From assembly GCA_013399305.1 (NCBI GenBank), contig VXAI01000089.1, forward strand, positions 1,443,009 through 1,507,008: DNA of 64,000 nt. Direction: 5' to 3'. The translations under genes were made by a program, and so were the position numbers. The stretch is from Rostratula benghalensis. Lineage: Eukaryota; Chordata; Aves; Charadriiformes; Rostratulidae. Under the pieces are notes generated by a model that worked only from the letters and a program-made list of their open reading frames with translations, made no database searches and was not told the origin of the DNA. Within the stretch, counting starts at the first letter, position 1. The number at the start of each line of letters is the position of its first letter. Below, one piece after another: positions 50,545 through 61,897 of the stretch.

Positions 50545-50645
50545 GGTTTGTAAATGCTGCAGCGTCTCAGTATACACATAGTCTTGGGGAATGGGGCAAA
50601 GCTGAGCACAGTGACAATGACTGTCAGTAGCATTTGCAAACCTTT
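50542..50645. repeat. Imperfect inverted repeat (19-bp arms, 66-base spacer)
   Basis: The arm 50542-50560 (AAAGGTTTGTAAATGCTGC) is the reverse complement of 50627-50645 at 17 of 19 positions. The stem does not extend on either side. A transcript could form a long-loop hairpin. The loop is large for a microRNA precursor and no microRNA is claimed. It begins immediately at the AATAAA of the putative terminal exon. Confidence 0.6.
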
Positions 50646-50799
50646 GTCATTCTGAGAATATCGGATGTATCTTGCTTGTGATCCAGGAGCCCCCAGACAA
50701 GTTCTCCTTTCCCCGTCCTGTAGAGGTAAGTCCCTGGTAAAATTTTCTCCATCCATGAGGTGCAAGTACTGGCCTGAAGGAGCAGTAAGACCCTGCTCC

Positions 50800-50984
50800 A
50801 GAGCAGTAGCATTTCTGTTTCTCCTCCCTGGTGTCTAGATCTATCCTAGCAAGGGCTCTGCTTAGATGCACTCTCCTGTTACTCACCCACACAGAGCAGT
50901 AGCATTTCTGTTTCTCCTCCCTGGTGTCTAGATCTGTCCTAGCAAGGGCTCTGCTTAGATGCACTCTCCTGTTACTCACCCACA
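50800..50984. repeat. 93-bp tandem duplication, two copies
   Basis: Copy 1 is 50800-50892 and copy 2 is 50893-50984. They differ at one base (GATCTATCC versus GATCTGTCC) and copy 2 lacks the last base of the match. Near-identity means a recent event, a polymorphic minisatellite or an assembly duplication. Because 93 is divisible by three, the minus-strand open frame across it (50647-51192, no ATG start) contains a perfect 31-residue repeat. Each unit also carries a minus-strand donor-like TGG|GTGAGTAAC. No coding claim is made. Confidence 0.95.
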
Positions 50985-53900
50985 TCTGCTGCAGACTTGT
51001 CATACTGACAGTTTCTGCTTCCCTTATTTTTTCAATCCTCTGCAGATGCCCAGGCACACGCTGCTGTTTGGGTACGCATCTCATGGTCACAGCAGCAACA
51101 CACTTCTGTGCTGCACAAAGTTCTACAGTCCCAAGACACAGTACTTCTTGGAAACACCCTGAGGACCTGAGGGACATCTTTGGCCAACTCACTAGACCTC
51201 TGGGATCTCCATGCTGCTACTGAACAGGTCTGAACAGTTGCTTTTCTCTGCCATCCTTGCCAAAAGCAGCAGGAAGCTGCATGCTGTTCCCTTCAGCTCT
51301 CTGGCAGGATCAGGTTGCACACAAACTGAGTACCACTGCTTTATGGATTATCTTCACAGATGCTGTCATAGTTTTGGGGTAGGGTGGGTGTTGATGAGGT
51401 CATGTTGCCTCTCGTTCCTGTGTTTCCTTAATCCCACGTTAATTTGTTGTGAATTAAAAGCCTAAGAAAGCAGCAACTTTGTCTCAGAGATACCTAATGT
51501 AGGCATTGAGCTGTGCTAAACTGCTCTCAGGAAGTTGCTGGGAGGCTGGTGGGATGGGGCAGGAGACATGGATTATGGCCAGGCAGAAACCTCAGTGTCA
51601 TGCAACAGCCATGAAGATAAGCATCCTTTGCAGGGCTGATTTAGAAAGCAGATCTTCACACAGTGGTACCATTGCCCCTCCAATGTCTTTCACTGCAATT
51701 GTCCCTTCCCTGAATACACATGCAATGGATATACCTGGTCAGAAACCACACTCCAGCCTGTGCACCTGCAGGGAAGTAGAGTATGTCCCAGCAGCCCTTA
51801 ATTACCCCCACCAAGTGCTGGCCAAAGAGGCTGCCATCATGCCTGGAGCTTAATGCAGGTACCGCTTGCCAAGCGGAAGGAGCAGAACACCTGCTTCAGC
51901 ACAGGAGCCAACAGGCTCTTCATTAATTAAATCAGATAGAAATAAATAATGTCGGTGATAATAAGAAAGAAAAAGTGAGTCCAGATTATTAATATCAAAA
52001 CAGATTCAAACTGCTGATACACAAAACCTTTCCACTGAAAACTGCTGCCTACCACCTCCCTTTCCCTGATTTTGTTTTGAAATTTCTCATTGCCACATGT
52101 TATTAAATGGAAGGCTTTCCACCTCTGGCTCATGATTGCATCCTAAACATTTTTTTCCTCTTTCTAAGCAAGAGTCACTGCCAGCCTTCCTGCATTGTGC
52201 AAGGGACACTGAGGCACTGGAATTACAGAGGGCTGAGTGCTCCAGCTGTGGCAGCTTGGAGGCCACACTGCCCTCACCTATTTCACCACAAAGTGGCATG
52301 GACAGCCTGCCACCACCTGAGGGATTTCAAGCTGTCTGCACCGCAGTGGCATTGTCCTGGTGTAAGGCATACAATAGTCACACACTGACCTGCATCAAAG
52401 CATCCAGATGACACTGGATCACTCAGACCCTTGTTTTCCCACTCTCAAGGAAGCTATCCCCAGCACTGCTCAGAGGTCTGTTCAAACCTGTGCTCACTGA
52501 GTGTTATTGTTACAGAAATAAAAGATCTTAAATATCCCAAATGCCTGTTTATCAGCAGGGCTGGGAAAGCTGGGGATTTGTGCATATGGGCAGCAAAAGT
52601 GGGAACCCACTTTATGGAGCCAGAGGCAGAGGAGGGGAGTTTCTCCATCGATTTCACTGGGACTACAGTGTCCAGCAGCCATCCTGCTTCCAAGCCCAGC
52701 TCCAAGCTGGAACTTCTCTAACCCACCAGTGGCCAGCAAAACCAACCAGCCATCCTCAGGCTAGTGAAGTTTCCCCATGCCACTGCACTGATGGTCTTCC
52801 TGGATGCAGCCCAGAGGGAGATGGCAAGAGCCTAGGCTGGCCAGGGCTGGCTCTTGAGCATTGCTGGTGCTGGCTGAGCAGGGTACTGCTAATCCTGAGC
52901 AGGAGTGGCAGACTTGATACTCTAGAGGGGAACCTACCACACAGCAAGGATTTTGTCAGGCATTTCGCAGAGGCCCTGTTTGGAGAGAACATGATGTGCC
53001 TGACCTCCTTGCAGTTCATTTGGCTCACAAGACACCTTCTTGTGCTGCATTGTGCTTCCCCTCCCCTTCACTGTTTGCCTCAGGCCTTCTCTGTGAAGAG
53101 AAACACCAATTCAACCAGTCCCCCTCCTGAGAAATGATGGCATGCATTCGCAGGAAAGGAGAGGATGAAAGGGAAGGTGCTCACTCTCACCTATGACAGT
53201 ATGTAGGAGCATGCATCTCTGCACACCCAACATCCCTGCAGGACACTGTTCTGCAATGTGCTGTTCCACAGTTAGAGCCAAGTGCAGCTACAGAGAAATA
53301 AAACTTCCTATATGCATAATTTTTGCAGGCGCCATCAACGGTATGAGGCAAAACAGCTTTGAAAACACTTACTTATATTCCAGCCACTCCCAAACTGGAA
53401 ACCTCATCAATGATAAATCATATCTTTCAATTAACCTTGATTTTTTTTTTTCTTCAGTGCAAACCTAGCCAAAAATGTATCGTATTACAAATGTTGATGT
53501 ATTTTTGCCATCTATTCATCCTTCCCATTTTTTGGTTTTGTTTTTTGGTGTAGTTTTTTTTTCCAGTATTTTGCCCACTTATTTGAAAGAGTTGAGGGAG
53601 GGCTTCCCAGGGAATTCAGCATCAAAGGCTGCAACAAAGACAGCTTGTCCCAGGGCAGAGGGCCACTTCAATATAATATCTTGTCAATTCCTGTATTACT
53701 GAGAATTTGTTTCCAATTGTCTACGTTTTGAGTGATTGCTGCTGCTCATACCACTCAGTATCACCAGAGGGGTAAGAAAGGCACGTTCTCGCTTAACCAC
53801 TGAGCTGAGACATGAGAGAGATCAATTTAGTGCACAGCCTTCTCTCCCACAAGACTCTTCCGTAATACTGACCATCTCATTTAGACTCAGAAATCACTTG

Positions 53901-56753
53901 GACACCAAGCTGCAGTTCTGTAACTGGAAATACTGATTTTACAATTAACGTGCATACACACAGGGGAGGAGACTATAAACTAGAAACAGCAAGGTACTTT
54001 TCAGCACAGTGGGCTTTCCTGGTTTTGAAAAATCTTTAGCCCTCTGATTTTAGATCCCTAGTACCTCATATGTGTCACATACACAAAGTGACTGCCTAAT
54101 CCTCCTCAGTATGGGTTGTTTAGGCAATTATTTTAATATTTATCTAGTTTAAATTTCCAAAGACTTTGAAGGTCCAACACTAATATTGAACAGGATTTTA
54201 AGTACCTTTGAATATCTGTTCTTCAGTGTCCCTCAGATAAAAGCTTAACAATGGCTCTATGTCTTCTGTAAATGCTTCCTCTAAAATAATTCACTCTAGA
54301 CTTGATTGGGACCCTCACACACATACATTATGTGTCTCTTTTGGGAAGTCAGTCTCTTTTATGATGACACCCATGCACCACTGGTTTTGTCCATGCGCAC
54401 ACACTTGTTTATTCCAAAAGCCTGAGCAGAGATTCAGTGAAGTAGAGCATCTCCCAGAGGAGAAAGGGGAGGAAGGAAGGGAGCAATGTGCTAAGTCAAC
54501 TAACTAATCCTAATGCAAGGTAGTGCTGACTCCCTGTTCTTTCATTACACCTCCAGGCAATGAGGCTCCATAAAGGAATGCACCTTTCCCCTTTTAATTG
54601 TATCCTTCACGTTTCCAGTGTCCTCTAGGACTGCACAAGTGGTAATAACTTGTTTGTTCAGGGTGGTTTTATGAATCAGCCAGCATTTACTCGCTCAAAA
54701 TACATGAAGTCTGACATTTCCCTAACTATATAGGAACCCTCTGCATCTTACTGTGCTGCAGATTGGACTTTGCTAAAGAACAAATAAATTCAAAGTGCCC
54801 TGAATTACATGTGTGGAGGCATCTGTTGTCAATTACAATCAGTAGGGTAGTGAAGGGAAAACAAGGAGGGAATCCTTTGAGACAGTAACAGTGTGCATCA
54901 GGGAAAAGATCCCTCAAGTTTCATTTGAGTAGGTTTTATTAGTAGCGGTTGCAATTGGGAATCACTGACCGGGGAGGTAGAGAGATGGTCAGGTTTGATT
55001 TGCTGCCTGTTTGCAGTAGCTCTGACAGTAACCCAGTGGGGTCTTGCAAGGGGTCATCAGGAACAGACCACTCTGACTCCGCATTTATGCCTCAAACATT
55101 GTCCCTTCTATTGAAGATATCTGCTTACCTGCCAGCACCCATAGGTTGCTCAAAGAACACCTGAGCCCTACCTAACCCACTGTTTCCAGCAACACAATGT
55201 TCATGCAAGAAAGGCAATATTTGTCCATGAGTCTCCAGAAGTGGGAAAAGATCATCTTTGAGATCTTTATTTCTTGTTCAGACTTATGTATGGATAGGGA
55301 GCATAGGAAAATATGGACAAAGTTGGGAGTAGTGCCATTTGCTTTCTAGAGTCACTGAAATGAGCAAAATTAGACTTGCAATAGAGATAGTCTTCTTACT
55401 ATTTACATCAGAAATGCCTTCTTTTTTTTTTTTTTTTTCCGCTGGGAAAATACCATCTTTTCAATGGGCCACTTTAACGCCAGCAAGGGAGAATCGACCT
55501 TTTCTATCCCACTGAGATTTTAAGAACTTTCACTAGACCTATTCATGAAACTGGTGTCAAGACCTCTCCCCAGCTTCCACACAAGCTATTTGTAGAACTA
55601 GTTTCAGTAACAAAGGAATTTCTATGGAAATGTGGCTGCTTGCACTTTCTTTAGGTAAAAAAAAAAATGGAGAATTTGTTTTTTCATCAGACTGTTGGTT
55701 GCAAAGTGAATCCAGCCTGTTCAAGTGCAAAGTTTATGTCGTAAATTTCAGTACCTGCTGACTGGCTATTGCAACAACTAATGAATGGGCCCTCAGCCTC
55801 AAAGCACCTTCTCATCCTGTGAGTGGTGGTCATCCTGACCACCTTGAGCTACATCATGAAAGCTTCATATGGTGAAGAACTGCGGAACATATGCCATGTA
55901 TCTCAGAAAGCTAAGGGGCCAGAAGCAAGCTGGGAGTCATTCCCAAATAGCGCATTACAATGGGCTTCCTCAGGAAAAAAGGGAGAGGGGCTGGGCTGGT
56001 TGGACTGGCCCTCATGCCCCAGGATGTCAATTCTTTCTCCCCCCGCTGACTCGGTTCCTTTCAGCATTTGCAATCCAGATCATTAAGCAGCCCTCACATC
56101 AGCTGTGGTCACCTGAAATAATTCCACCCTGATCTCCATGTCTGTGTGCACAAGATGATTTCTGCCGTGGCACAGCTGCACCCCTGCAGTCTCTGCCAGT
56201 CTCCAGCATGTTCACCATTCAACTGGCATTATGGCATCCTTTCCTGCAGAGCATATATTTGTGCAATGATTGGCCTCCTTTGGAAGTGACTGAATAAGAG
56301 CCCTTGGTCAAATGCTACACTCAGAGAAGTGAATACAACTTTCCATGACTTCAGAGACAGCTGTGCCACTATAAAGAACAGAATTTGGGTTTAAAAATCC
56401 CCCTACAAAGCCAATATTTGAATTAAAAAGTAGGCTGGAAGGCAAGGAAAGTGCTTTCAACAACTCCACTAGTTGCTGAAGGAGTTGCTCAACCCTTCAG
56501 CTGTCAAAGGGGAAACACTAAACTCAAAAGAACAGTCCAGCTCTATTGCACAGATGGATCTCTAGTAATGTATAGAAGACATAAAGAGTAGCCCTAACCC
56601 ATGGTCCTCTGTGCTAAAGACTTTCCCCCCACCCGCTAATTCCCTATAGCCTATCCTAAATTGCTTGACTGTGACTCGTGAGTTGCCCCAGGCTAGAACT
56701 TGCCCAATGTCATCGAGGAGCCCATTAGCATGATCTACACAGCTCTTTTGCAG
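50985..56753. other. Non-coding stretch, no gene recognised
   Basis: GC content rises at about 52150-53100, which contains the longest open frame in the window (plus, 52541-53137, 198 codons, ATG start). That frame has no domain, signal peptide or family resemblance, and minus-strand frames of 80-90 codons overlap it, so it is treated as chance. A T run of 17 is at 55422-55438. Confidence 0.55.
55422..55438. repeat. Poly-T run
   Basis: Seventeen consecutive T on the plus strand, read directly. No retroposon was recognised on the minus strand beside it. Confidence 0.9.
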
Positions 56754-56966
56754 AATTGAAAGGCTGTCTCGTTGCTTATGGACAGCTGAAAAAAGTGTCA
56801 GATAACATACCAGAGCAAAGACTCCTAAAGGACTTTCAGAACAATGCCATGACAAAGCTTTTCTGTGGGATTACTAATGCTTTCAGTAGCCTAACTTCAG
56901 CTCCTACACTGATTGCTTACGAAATGTGTCAGAGACCTCAGCTGTTAGGGAGCCCAGTACCATCAG
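56754..56966 (+). other. Exon-like open segment, 213 bp, phase 1-1 (speculative)
   Basis: The acceptor TACACAGCTCTTTTGCAG precedes 56754 and the donor CATCAG|GTAATT follows 56966. The interval is open in one frame over exactly 71 codon equivalents, entering and leaving in phase 1, the commonest arrangement for exons of extracellular modules. The translated segment has three cysteines and no membrane helix. I do not recognise it. A minus-strand frame (56562-56855, TTG start) overlaps it, which weakens the case. Confidence 0.15.
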
Positions 56967-59900
56967 GTAATTTCTATGTGTCCCTTATAGAAGTCAGCAT
57001 TTGACTGTTAAGATTTTGCTTTGTCCTTTCTTTTTCATCTCCAATGCTTACTGCTCCAGGGTGTTTGTTGATGACTTTTCAAAACAGGAGGCCTTCAACT
57101 TGATTCTGGTGGTACTAGGTGTATTTGCTTTATGAGCTTTTTCATATTAGTTTCTTCTCCTGTACTGTTGAGGTTGGGGTGCTTTGTAGGCATCTGGAAG
57201 CCAGTCAAGGTTAACCCACCACACCATGGCTGGTAATGCCCATGGTGGTACATACTGACATACTTCGAGGCACATGTGGGTTAGGCAAGAGACATGGTCC
57301 TGGCACAGCTATGAAGAAAATGGAGGGACAGAGAGTGGAGGTATTTAAAATTTTGCTTGGGTTTTTACCCAGGTTTTATTCTTGCAGAAAAATGAAATTA
57401 TTAATTTAAATTGTTCCTTTTATTTTTTTTGGCTTTCCCATGTTTCATGCACTAGTAGTGCTTTCTTCTTTGCATGTACAAGTTTATTCTGATTAACTGG
57501 AATAATATTAAAAGCAAACTATTATTTGATGAAAGATAAATGTCAGCTTCTTAAATGCTTCAGTGGTAAAAATGCAGTTTTTCCTTTTCTCCTTTGTGTG
57601 CTCACAAAACAGGAAAAGCCAAGGCAGATTTGACATTTTTCCCAAAAGAGTTAATCACTTCTGGTTTTGTTAAGAATGCTCAGATCCAATCATTCATCTT
57701 TTCTTTAAAGAAAGAGTTGTGAATTGCACATCAGCCATGAGCTACACATGTGCTGTAGTAAGTACAAAAATATTATCGAGCTTTTGAATATGAAATTACT
57801 ATTTACGTCATCCAATTCATTCCTGCAGAATTGCCTAGGCACTTGACTAACGACTTGCATTTAAAAAAGTGCATTTTAGCTTGAGCAATTGAGAGCTTAT
57901 ATTTGAAAAGTAAAACAGCCCTCCGAATGCATTTTAACTACATATACTAAACTCTAGAATTATTGTTGTTCAGATCACAGAAACTGAATGCTATACTCCC
58001 TGTTTAAACAAAACTTCACTGGAGTTTGAGTACTGAATGTGTCTCAGCCAGTTTTTTTCTTCAAGTCAGTAAGATGTATTTTTTTTTAAGTCAGAGCTAT
58101 GCCTACATAGAGGTTGCAGATGGTTGTAAGGAAAAATTTCTGTTTCCCTGGATTTCCAGTGATTTTTCCAAAATCTTTTCCGCAATTAGGATATCAACAT
58201 CTCTCTCAGACAAAGTTTTTGAAAAATGAAATCTTAGAGATGTGCAGCTAATTTTTAGCAGTTCTAGTCCTTTCAAACAAAACCTTCTCATCAGATTTTA
58301 AAGAAACTAGCACAGTCTTGCAAGACACTGATTTTAGTTTAATCAATGTCTTTCTACAGAGTATCTGTAGGAAAATGTTTTTGCCTCACATTACTAGGGC
58401 TCCGTGGTGCTCCTTCTCCCTGCTGAGGGATGAAAATGCCTTTCCCTCACATAAAGTGGGTCACAAATTGTAAACCCTTTAACATTATCCAATAGTAATA
58501 ATAATTTTTAAAAAGCTACACATTTGCATGAAGTCAAGCACCAGGGTGAATATTCTCTACCCTACTTATAAAAGACCATGAAAGGTTCCTGGATATATTT
58601 TATTTCCATTGGCATAGATATAAATTTGGCTGAGAGACTGCCTGCTTAAAATGGGTTTATAGTGACTTTGCAGCAGGAGATTGAGGTGAGGCAGCCAAAG
58701 AGCACAGGTACAGCTGTCTGTACCTCTACATGCTGACAAAACCAGGGCTGTAGAGATGGTTACAGCAGCAGCGCCAGCCAGCCAAAGCTTTAAGGACAGA
58801 TCTGAACTGCAGTCAGGCCTGTTGTCAATCCCTCCAAAGACAGAGATGTTGCAACTGGTGGGAGGGGGAGATGGTGGGAGAGCTTGGCAAGACTTCAGCC
58901 TGCTATTAGTCCTGTTAAGGACAAAGAGTTTCCACAGCCTAGTGGTTTTCTCAAGTGTCAGGCTAGGGTTTCTGATCAAAAAGCCATCTTCTGACCTAAG
59001 TGTCTTTCTTGGGAATGCAGGTTCAACAGTTAGATCCAGCCTGAGCTGATAGCTTCATGCTAGCCCAACTTGATAACTTCCATCTGAAGGTTTGATCCTA
59101 CAGTTATGAAGGTCTCTTTAATTAGACAATATTCGTTTCATTAACTCTCCTTTCAGATTATAAAAGCTTAACAGCAGGGACTGATTATTCTTTTCAGTGC
59201 AATGTAGATTATTTTTTTTTTATGTTCTAATTGGGAAATACTTTTGGGAAACACTTGTTCAAAACAAAACAAGACCCAAAAAATTGATTTTTCTAAGCCA
59301 AGAAATAATACTCCTAAAGAAATATTTTGGCTAGGAAAGGTTGTGTTGGGGTGGTACTAATGATGTACCTTTGTTGCTGCTCTAAATTCAGGGTGATGAG
59401 AAGTGCAGCAAACTGGAATCATCATACACCATGGGTGATTCAAGCATGCGCACAACACAGAGCTATCTGCATACAAACCCAGTTATTCTTCCCATCCGTG
59501 CTTCCCTTCTCCATCAGGCAGATACCAAACCCCTTCAAAACTGATGGCAAGCTTTCCATTGACACACACATGCTGTGGACTGGATCCTGCAGGCTTGCAG
59601 TTCAACACATTGAACTCAAAAAAACAGGCAGAGCCAGGAGGGTGTAGACAGAAAATCCCCCAGACCTCTGCTGCTCATTTGAGACATGGGGGGGGGTGTT
59701 TATTATTTTTTTCAAAAAAGGGAAAATTAAAAAGGAATTGCCACCAGGATCTGACAGAGGAAGGGCTGTATTCTGTGAGAATTTGGTTAAAAGGTGACAT
59801 TAAATTTTATCATAGGAAGGCAGCACAATTAATGTCATTTCTTCTAAGGGAAAGGCTATCTAAGGTATCTAAGGCTTTCTATTAAAGGTCTTCACTCAGG

Positions 59901-60928
59901 CCTGCGGAAAATAAAACACCTTTTTCTGAAGGGCTTTCTTACAAGAAGCTCTGGGAGAGAAGGTGACACTTCAAAGACACCAGATAAATAGATGTTAAGT
60001 GTTCAGAAATGCTGCATGGCCCAACACTGAGAAAGTCCTTGCTCCTGAGCCTTTGCACATCCCAGGGCTGGTTCTGTGCCTGGTGAAAGCCTGCAACACT
60101 GCTGGTGGGAAGACTTCCCCTTGGCACCACCAGGCTCAGGGGTGCCTCTGGGGAGAGGTCTGGAGAGCTGCAGAAAGGCAGGAGTGGGCAGAGTGGGAAG
60201 AATTATGTGGGTTATCCTATGGGATAGATCTGGTGTTCCCCACCCTCTCCAGGCATCTGCCAGCTCTTTCTGGTGTTGGGCTGGACAGGAAAGCTCTTCA
60301 GCTATAGGGGATGCGGATGGAATGGGCAGACTGAGCACAGCGAGGATGGTCCACTGATGGCTGGACTGCAAGACAGTGGAGAACAATAGGAGACCCTCAG
60401 CCACCCCAGATTTTATGCTGTTTGCTCCAGTTGCAAAGCATGGTTCATCAGGCCTTAGCCAGGAGAGGGAGGGCAGGTAGGAAATCCACCATTCATAGGA
60501 CCTGGCCCAGAGTTTACCTCAATATCAGTATATCAGCTTCTAATTCTACAGTCCCTCTGGCTTGTGGAGAAGGATTCTCACTCAAGGCTTTACAAATCTG
60601 AGTCCTGTTATTTTAAAGGCAGCCTCCATCTGATTTCAGCTCTACAGGCAGATACACATGGCCCCAGAAGTGTTGCTGGTGGAGCAAGGTCCATGCTCTA
60701 GCCTTGCACACAGGTAACAAGACCCTGCCATGACCAGAGTGCAGCCTGCATCAGTGAGGGCATTCAGGCTCTCACTCTATGCAAGCATAACTCACCAGGC
60801 TCCCTGCTCACCTTCAAGTATGAGGCAATTTGCAGACTTCTTGATTGCAGCTCATTCTTCAAGTGGGTTTCAGTTAACCTGAGAAGTGACTGTGCAACCT
60901 GGCTCAAAGGCATAAACTATCCAGGAGA
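56967..60928. other. Non-coding stretch, no gene recognised
   Basis: AT-rich to about 59.3 kb, then GC-richer around 60050-60440. Overlapping open frames on both strands in the GC-richer part (60003-60404 minus, 59999-60307 plus) are typical of stop-poor random DNA. A seven-to-eight-G run lies near 59690. Confidence 0.6.
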
Positions 60929-60934
60929 TTTAAT
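60929..60934 (-). terminator. ATTAAA polyadenylation signal on the minus strand (candidate)
   Basis: ATTAAA lies about 50 bases beyond the TAA of the putative membrane-protein gene on the minus strand. It is the second commonest vertebrate polyadenylation hexamer. It supports that gene model only weakly, since such hexamers are frequent in AT-rich DNA. Confidence 0.2.
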
Positions 60935-60984
60935 TTTTGAATCTTACTCTTTAGAGTCTTCTGCTTTTCAGTGTAAGTGTTTCA

Positions 60985-61242
60985 TTATGTTATATAGTGC
61001 CTTGGCTCTTGGAGAACTGTATGAATAAAAGTACTGTTATATTGTTTTATTATGGGTTCTGCTTTCCAGCAATGCTCCAATTGATGAAACTTTTCTCTGA
61101 TAATAATGGCGCATGATAGTATTGTGATAGCCAGGACTGAGAACAGGACTGCACTATACCACACAGTGAAAACCTGGCAGTTTTTGCCATTGGATTTTGT
61201 GGATCCAAGATTTTCTCCTATATATCTCAGGAATGCCTCCAA
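60985..61242 (-). CDS. Putative last exon of an unrecognised single-pass membrane protein
   Basis: Read on the minus strand, an acceptor (GTATGCTGCTGCTCTTAACAG) precedes 61242 and the frame runs 85 codons to TAA. It encodes about 24 polar residues (one cysteine, KNC), then a hydrophobic segment of about 22 residues beginning near VFTVWYSAVLFSVL, then a basic/acidic REK stop-transfer and a cytoplasmic tail of about 38 residues with no obvious ITIM or ITAM. The phase 0 entry fits the donor at 61509. The CxxxxxWY start of the helix recalls TMEM156-type proteins, but the resemblance is slight and I do not assign it. Chance hydrophobic frames are common, so confidence is low. Confidence 0.25.
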   Translation of the reverse strand: MEAFLRYIGENLGSTKSNGKNCQVFTVWYSAVLFSVLAITILSCAIIIREKFHQLEHCWKAEPIIKQYNSTFIHTVLQEPRHYIT

Positions 61243-61508
61243 CTGTTAAGAGCAGCAGCATACAACAAGAAGGCTGAGACCACCTGTCAGGTGCAGTAAA
61301 CCTGGATGAAATGTGAGTGTATCAATGAATAAGTGTGGCAAATACCATGCATAGCTCCGTGTCCTTGCTTGGATTGCGTGGAGAGAAAAAATCAGGTTGC
61401 ATTAACAGGTGCCATCAAGGAGGTGGTTGTAGAGCCCTCTGCTACTGAATGCCAGCATGAGGCTGCACAGCTCGCTTCTTCATTCACAGCCTTTATCTTG
61501 TCCCTTAC

Positions 61509-61651
61509 ATTGGATGTCCAAATGAAGACTCCACAGTATGATGTGTTTTGACTGAAAGCTGTGCATTGGCTTAGGATGATGGAGAAACAAATCTTGCCTT
61601 TCTCACACTGGTCACCTAAAGCTCGTGTGTCCTTTTTGTCTGGTGTCTTCA
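61509..61651 (-). CDS. Putative middle exon of the same membrane protein
   Basis: On the minus strand, the exon would start after a weak acceptor (CCCCACTACAAG, AG at 61653-61652) and end at AAT|GTAAGG, a good donor. Entry is phase 1, matching the exon at 61792-61870, and exit is phase 0, matching 61242. It adds 47 full codons with four cysteines (QC, IC, QC, YC) and one N-glycosylation motif (NTS), a plausible small disulphide-bonded ectodomain. Introns would be 140 and 266 bases. The weak acceptor is the softest point of the model. A better acceptor about 45 bases upstream leads into a stop. Confidence 0.22.
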
Positions 61652-61791
61652 CTTGTAGTGGGGTGCAGACCTGATGTGAAATTCACAGATGCTATAATGA
61701 ATCATGGGCAGATGGAAGTGGAGAAAACTTACTCTGCTGTCTCTGTATTGGATTTGTGTGCTATAAATACAGTGCAAGGGGTGTTTCTTAC

Positions 61792-61870
61792 CTGTAAATA
61801 GGAATAAACTTTGGATAACAACTAAATAAATGAGGACAGATGGACCCATGTAAAAAATCAGCTAAGATTC
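61792..61870 (-). CDS. Putative first coding exon with signal peptide
   Basis: On the minus strand the ATG is at 61849 (context TACATGG, +4 G). It is followed by MGPSVLIYLVVIQSLFLFT, a hydrophobic run fitting a signal peptide, and ends at ACAG|GTAAGAA, a near-consensus donor in phase 1. Signal-peptide exons ending in phase 1 are typical of receptor genes. Upstream, either an acceptor (CATTTTCTGTAG before 61870) makes this an internal exon, or the TATAAAT at 61897-61891 makes it the first exon with a start site near 61865. The full three-exon product would be 152 residues. No family is recognised. Confidence 0.28.
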
Positions 61871-61890
61871 CTACAGAAAATGGAGTACAA

Positions 61891-61897
61891 ATTTATA
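61891..61897 (-). promoter_or_regulatory. TATA-like box (candidate)
   Basis: TATAAAT on the minus strand lies about 30 bases upstream of 61865 and about 45 bases upstream of the ATG at 61849. The spacing suits a TATA box for a short-leader transcript. In AT-rich DNA this motif is common, so it is only circumstantial. Confidence 0.15.

Noticed and set aside
50647..51192. Minus-strand 181-codon frame containing two identical 31-residue repeats
   Set aside because: The repeat is simply the 93-bp DNA duplication, whose length happens to be divisible by three. There is no ATG start and no family resemblance.
52541..53137. Longest open frame in the window, plus strand, 198 codons
   Set aside because: It lies in a GC-richer patch where stops are rarer, overlaps frames on the other strand, and shows no domain, signal peptide, helix or family resemblance.
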